Below, piece by piece: positions 24,160 through 26,731 of a stretch of 26,731 nt of DNA. The notes below the pieces were generated by a model, which made no database searches, had not been told where the DNA came from, and saw nothing but the letters and a program-made list of their open reading frames with translations. How positions within the stretch are numbered: the first letter of the stretch is position 1; the number at the start of each line of letters is the position of its first letter. The position numbers were made by a program, and so were the translations under genes. Source of the DNA: a virus; IMG/VR virus record IMGVR_UViG_3300034102_000850, positions 1 to 26,731 of that record. One strand, given 5' to 3'.

Positions 24160-24801
24160 TTAGCGGTCGAAACCGTGAAGAACGGTTACAGGTTTTCCAA
24201 ATGGAACTGCGCCATTGAATTTAACATAAACGCCTGTGGGATAAGTTGGTGCACCTGCATAACAAGTTGCTGTAGGTGTGCCTGCAGGATTTGATTCTAA
24301 AATATAGTTAACGTTGGGTAACTGAGGAACATTCTCAACATAGACAACTAAATTTTGAGGCTTAGTAATGTCTGGTGTTGCATAACTAGGATAAGCACTG
24401 GTGGCATTATCGTCGTCATACAGCAAAGGGCCAAATAGGGTTTCTCCAGTAGTGCCGCCGTCGATACTATTTCCTTCCCATATTGCGCCGCCGCCACTAG
24501 GGCCTGTTTGAACTTGAATGCTGTTAGGTTCTTTGTAGGCTAGTCTACGCCACACACCGTCACTACGTACTTCAATTTCATCAGTAGTTTCATTGTATCT
24601 CATTAAACCGTCAATAAGAACAATACTGCCACTAGGACGTTCGGTAGTACTACCACTTGGTAATTGCAAACTGTTTGTGTTATCTAATACAATTCGTGCA
24701 TCTCTATCAATGCCTGCAACATTAGGGCCGTCAGTTACTACACTGACACTTTGGTCCTTTAAATTTCTGCCGTTGAGTTGGCTTTGTTTAAGAAATTTCA
24801 T
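24160..24801 (-). CDS. Virion structural protein with ERPxGxIVLxDGLMRYN motif
   Basis: This 213-residue protein opens MKFLKQSQLNGRNLKD. Residues about 49-84 (LPSGSTTERPSGSIV, GLMRYNETTDEIEVRSDG, VWRRLAYK) match a motif found in the 404- and 2310-residue proteins and common in marine phage fibres, where it forms a small beta hairpin around Arg-Tyr-Asn. The C-terminal part (150-213) is beta-rich with QNLVVYVENVPQLPNVNYIL and GVYVKFNGAVPFGKPVTVLHG; this N-Y-x-L-x-x-x-x-P and V.F...P..G..V pattern is seen in fibre or collar decorations. I infer a virion surface protein. The start overlaps the stop of the 110-residue gene by one base (TAATG), so the two are translated together. Confidence 0.78.
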   Translation of the reverse strand: MKFLKQSQLNGRNLKDQSVSVVTDGPNVAGIDRDARIVLDNTNSLQLPSGSTTERPSGSIVLIDGLMRYNETTDEIEVRSDGVWRRLAYKEPNSIQVQTGPSGGGAIWEGNSIDGGTTGETLFGPLLYDDDNATSAYPSYATPDITKPQNLVVYVENVPQLPNVNYILESNPAGTPTATCYAGAPTYPTGVYVKFNGAVPFGKPVTVLHGFDR

Positions 24802-25133
24802 TAACTTACTCTCATCGAACTAACTGTTACGCTTAGTCGGCTGTTGGCCGATGCAACTGCACGTACACGATCGCCTGTACCTAGTACTAGTTTTTCACTG
24901 TCAAAACTAAAGGTTTCTCCAGCAGGTATCGATAAGTCTTTAATAACTTGTGTTTGTACGGCTACAGTTAATCCTGTCGGTACTGCATATAAATTTAAAG
25001 TTACATCTGAAGCAGATGTATTGCAAAAAATCATGCAGGTTACTGCATGTTCTTGAACATTGCTTGGGGAAGTACCTGGACAAAGAAATATATCTTCTCC
25101 ATCCGTTGTAATTTGTGTGCTGGTTAACGCCAT
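24801..25133 (-). CDS. Small beta-rich virion-like protein
   Basis: This 110-residue protein has alternating strands: EHAVTCMIFCNTSASDVTLNLY, VQTQVIKDLSIPAGETFSF, EKLVLGTGDRVRAVAS and NSRLSVTVSSMRV. It shares this order with the 109-residue protein at 22477-22806. Unlike that one it has three cysteines, two of them in TCMIFC. AAAGGA lies close before the ATG and overlaps the stop of the 331-residue gene, so it is in the same operon. A small decoration or accessory structural role is inferred; no catalytic motif or membrane segment is present. Confidence 0.78.
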   Translation of the reverse strand: MALTSTQITTDGEDIFLCPGTSPSNVQEHAVTCMIFCNTSASDVTLNLYAVPTGLTVAVQTQVIKDLSIPAGETFSFDSEKLVLGTGDRVRAVASANSRLSVTVSSMRVS

Positions 25134-25142
25134 GTTTGTCCT

Positions 25143-26138
25143 TTAGAATATCATACTGTAAGCAATGGCCTTGCTTTTACTAATCAATTCGTCTCTGTTA
25201 TTTTCTTTATTTACAAAAAATATGCCTGAGCCACCGTATGCTTGAGTTTTGGCATAAACTTTAACACCATCTGTTTCATATGTTGGGTCTGAAGAAATAG
25301 TCAACTTTAGTACATCATTTACCACCACAGACCCTGTACCATCGCAAGAGATAATTAGGTCTTGATTACTGGTAGTAGTTGAAATTTCATTACCGGCAAT
25401 TCTAATATTTTGTACTTCAAAACTACCAGGGCGCCATTCTGCGGCCGACTCATTGTTTAATCTTAATTGTAGTAGAGTTTCAGCATCCACACTGTCGTCA
25501 TATATCTGAAGAACACTGTCGCCCACTTTGATAAATTCAGGCGGTGTTGTTTCAAAATAACTAACAACAAAGTCATCTACAAACTGTACGTTGGGTATAT
25601 CATCTGGATCCGTACATCTGTCTTCATAGTTGCCGACACTGCCTCTAACACTGAGAGTTCCTGTTCCTATACTAAGCACTAAATCTGCATTGTCTTTTGT
25701 AACAATAGAGTTAGTGCGCAGGCCAATCATAAAATTATTATTGTTGTCTGCTGATATAGAAAATGCGCCGGATTTAGTAGTACCTGTTTGACTGTCAAAC
25801 CATGTAATTGCTTCGTCAAATACAATTCTTGCAGGCGGATAGGAAGGGTTACTGCCTCGATTAATTTCGATACCAGAAACTCTTCCACTGCCGTTATCTT
25901 CAATACCTGCAGGAAAATCTAATGCATTACCATTGGCATCAAATCCTTTGTTAAGAATAAGAATTTGATCTTCAATGGTAATTTGAGTAGTATTAATAGA
26001 AGTTGTTTCACCTTGAACTACCAAGTTACCAGTGACAATAACTTGCCCTGGACTATCGCCCACATCTAAGGTAATAGTTCCACCGTCATTGACGGCTACT
26101 TTGTAATTACTAGCACCAACTCTTAATACTTTTGACAT
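25143..26138 (-). CDS. Fibre-like virion structural protein ending in RDELISKSKAIAYSMIF
   Basis: This 331-residue protein starts with MSKVLRVGASNYKVAVNDGG. Residues 33-60 (VIVTGNLVVQGETTSINTT, TIEDQILILNKG) are a typical fibre shaft motif, seen here also in the larger fibres as VNGTTTTINSTTLSVDDKNIEL and as VTIADNAIQL. The middle holds a PNVQFVDDFV stretch and a VEVQN..IAGNEIST-like strand pair near 245-260. The last residues, DELISKSKAIAYSMIF, match an ending found in marine T4-like structural proteins (from memory). The likely role is a fibre or tail-surface subunit. The ATG is preceded by AAGGCAACGAA, a weaker Shine-Dalgarno site than its neighbours, with 13 bases to the stop of the upstream MGRPL gene. 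Confidence 0.82.
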   Translation of the reverse strand: MSKVLRVGASNYKVAVNDGGTITLDVGDSPGQVIVTGNLVVQGETTSINTTQITIEDQILILNKGFDANGNALDFPAGIEDNGSGRVSGIEINRGSNPSYPPARIVFDEAITWFDSQTGTTKSGAFSISADNNNNFMIGLRTNSIVTKDNADLVLSIGTGTLSVRGSVGNYEDRCTDPDDIPNVQFVDDFVVSYFETTPPEFIKVGDSVLQIYDDSVDAETLLQLRLNNESAAEWRPGSFEVQNIRIAGNEISTTTSNQDLIISCDGTGSVVVNDVLKLTISSDPTYETDGVKVYAKTQAYGGSGIFFVNKENNRDELISKSKAIAYSMIF

Positions 26139-26151
26139 TTCGTTGCCTTGA

Positions 26152-26574
26152 TTAGATTGCTGTTAACACTAGTACATCTGCTGAACTGTCGTTGTCCAAG
26201 TACCATGTGTAACGGTTGCCACTGAAATCTGTAGCAACACGCTTGGTTAGTTTAGCAATCGCAACAGTACCTGGTGATTGGCCATCAGTTGATCCAAGGA
26301 TACGAATTTCGCCTTCGGCAGCAGGTTGACCTGATACTAATTTACCTATTTTTAAATTACTGCTGGTAATAGAATCAACTGTTTCTGCTTCATCAAATGC
26401 ATCTACTGATGTTTTTAAAACAACATATGTAACTGCACCACGTTGTTTAACAATTTGATAATCGCTGGCCAATGTGCCACCAAAATAACCTTGAACTACA
26501 ATACCTGCTTCTGTTGTTGTGAATGATCTGGTAACTCTAGTACCGAGTACATCTTTATGTAATGGACGTCCCAT
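26152..26574 (-). CDS. MGRPL-type virion structural protein
   Basis: This 140-residue protein begins MGRPLHKDVLGTRV, close to the MGRPLNKxxFG start of a small protein that is common in marine T4-like phages (from memory). It continues with QGYFGG, YQIVKQRGAVTYVV (cyanophage members have a YIVSQKGS strand here), a middle strand set, IAKLTKRVATDFSGNRYTWYL and a hydrophobic end VLVLTAI. Mostly beta; no cysteine. It is the first gene of the operon, behind a late box at 26660-26667 and a leader with two hairpins, with AAGGAG 7 nt before the ATG, so it should be made in quantity. A small abundant virion protein is inferred; the exact location is unknown. Confidence 0.82.
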   Translation of the reverse strand: MGRPLHKDVLGTRVTRSFTTTEAGIVVQGYFGGTLASDYQIVKQRGAVTYVVLKTSVDAFDEAETVDSITSSNLKIGKLVSGQPAAEGEIRILGSTDGQSPGTVAIAKLTKRVATDFSGNRYTWYLDNDSSADVLVLTAI

Positions 26575-26581
26575 TTTGTTT

Positions 26582-26587
26582 CTCCTT
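26582..26587 (-). promoter_or_regulatory. Strong Shine-Dalgarno site AAGGAG for the MGRPL gene
   Basis: AAGGAG seven bases before the ATG at 26574 fixes this start. It is the same hexamer as at the 404-residue gene, and both lie downstream of hairpin-bearing leaders. Confidence 0.8.
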
Positions 26588-26608
26588 AATATGACGTTCT
26601 AGGTCTAC

Positions 26609-26643
26609 GCAGAAGGGTTCTGCATAAGTTCGCACAGTGCGAA
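26609..26643 (-). promoter_or_regulatory. Structured late leader: two perfect hairpins before the MGRPL gene
   Basis: GCAGAA/TTCTGC with a GGG loop (26609-26623, plus-strand reading) and TTCGCA/TGCGAA with a CAG loop (26629-26643) are perfect 6-bp stems separated by five bases. Both lie in the predicted 80-nt leader between the late box (26660-26667) and the AAGGAG. There is no U-run after them on the minus strand, so they do not look like terminators. A role in mRNA stability or translation is possible. Confidence 0.65.
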
Positions 26644-26659
26644 TATAATTTAGACTATG

Positions 26660-26667
26660 TATTTATG
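26660..26667 (-). promoter_or_regulatory. Late-promoter-like box CATAAATA heading the fibre cluster
   Basis: On the minus strand this is CATAAATA followed by C, a 7 of 8 match to the T4 late box. It would start transcription near 26654 and drive the MGRPL gene and the operon behind it. It contains the TAA stop (26663-26665) of the probable gene that runs in from the right edge. Confidence 0.62.
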
Positions 26668-26731
26668 TTTTACTAAGACTTGCCAGTAGTTCACGCTTTG
26701 AAAATGTCCTAATGATTTCTGAGGCACGGTG
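26663..26731 (-). CDS. Probable C-terminal end of another minus-strand gene, truncated by the window
   Basis: On the minus strand the frame from the right edge reads ASEIIRTFSKRELLASLSKT to a TAA at 26663-26665, 22 codons without a stop. The helical, charged composition looks like a real protein end and its stop falls inside the late box. Another frame is open slightly further (to a TAA near 26650) but reads less like protein and would run through the box. Nothing can be said about function. Confidence 0.4.
   Translation of the reverse strand, partial: HRASEIIRTFSKRELLASLSKT

Noticed and set aside
26609-26643. Rho-independent terminator or tRNA remnant at the twin hairpins
   Set aside because: Neither stem is followed by a U-run on either strand, and the stems and spacing do not fit a tRNA cloverleaf.

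Overview
The window looks like part of the structural (late) region of a T4-like myovirus, most probably a marine one. The evidence is two neck/tail-completion genes in the T4 order (gp14-like then gp15-like), a Nudix hydrolase directly behind them, and a long oppositely oriented cluster of fibre and fibre-associated virion genes. Those fibre genes carry motifs typical of pelagic T4-like phages: an MGRPL start, an ISKSKAIAYSMIF end, KCxRD repeats, IxGTxTxxVRNN repeats and a YADLAENY C-terminal domain. The base composition looks moderately AT-rich (judged by eye). Nothing in the window fixes the host, which could be cyanobacterial, Pelagibacter-like or another marine bacterium. I see no tRNA, CRISPR array, insertion sequence or integrase.

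Layout. Positions 1-1014 (minus) hold a 60-residue protein followed by a fibre gene that runs off the left edge. Positions 1072-4445 (plus) hold the neck protein gp14, the sheath-completion protein gp15 and a Nudix hydrolase. A perfect 11-bp hairpin at 4444-4469, usable on both strands, separates these from the convergent fibre cluster at 4473-26574 (minus). Read in the direction of transcription, that cluster encodes proteins of 140, 331, 110 and 213 aa, then after a promoter 404, 109, 71 and 2310 aa, then after another promoter a giant 3596-aa fibre. The right edge probably holds the last 22 codons of another minus-strand gene. Spacing is tight (ATGA and TAATG overlaps, or Shine-Dalgarno sequences overlapping the previous stop). 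No gene-free stretch exceeds 300 bases; the longest, 24029-24159, holds a promoter and hairpins.

Regulation. Six sites of form NNTAAATA, resembling the T4 late promoter box TATAAATA, lie in front of transcription units: 1045-1052(-), 1057-1064(+), 3985-3992(+), 15292-15299(-), 24130-24137(-) and 26660-26667(-). Two of the predicted minus-strand leaders carry hairpins upstream of strong AAGGAG Shine-Dalgarno sites. The plus-strand gp14 mRNA would be nearly leaderless if it starts at the usual distance from its box.

How the genes fit together. gp14 and gp15 homologues close the head-to-tail joint and cap the sheath. The minus-strand genes would supply fibres and small accessory proteins at the virion surface. 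The fibre proteins share a small set of modules (a short N-terminal start domain, chitin-binding-like WxxxxxY segments, right-handed beta-helix segments, a LamG-like domain, a ~53-residue beta repeat and a closing C-terminal domain) arranged differently in each, which suggests diversification by module duplication and shuffling. The most unusual features are the two giant repeat-built fibres, the seven-copy Cys-x-Arg-Asp repeat array, and the hairpin-bearing late leaders.
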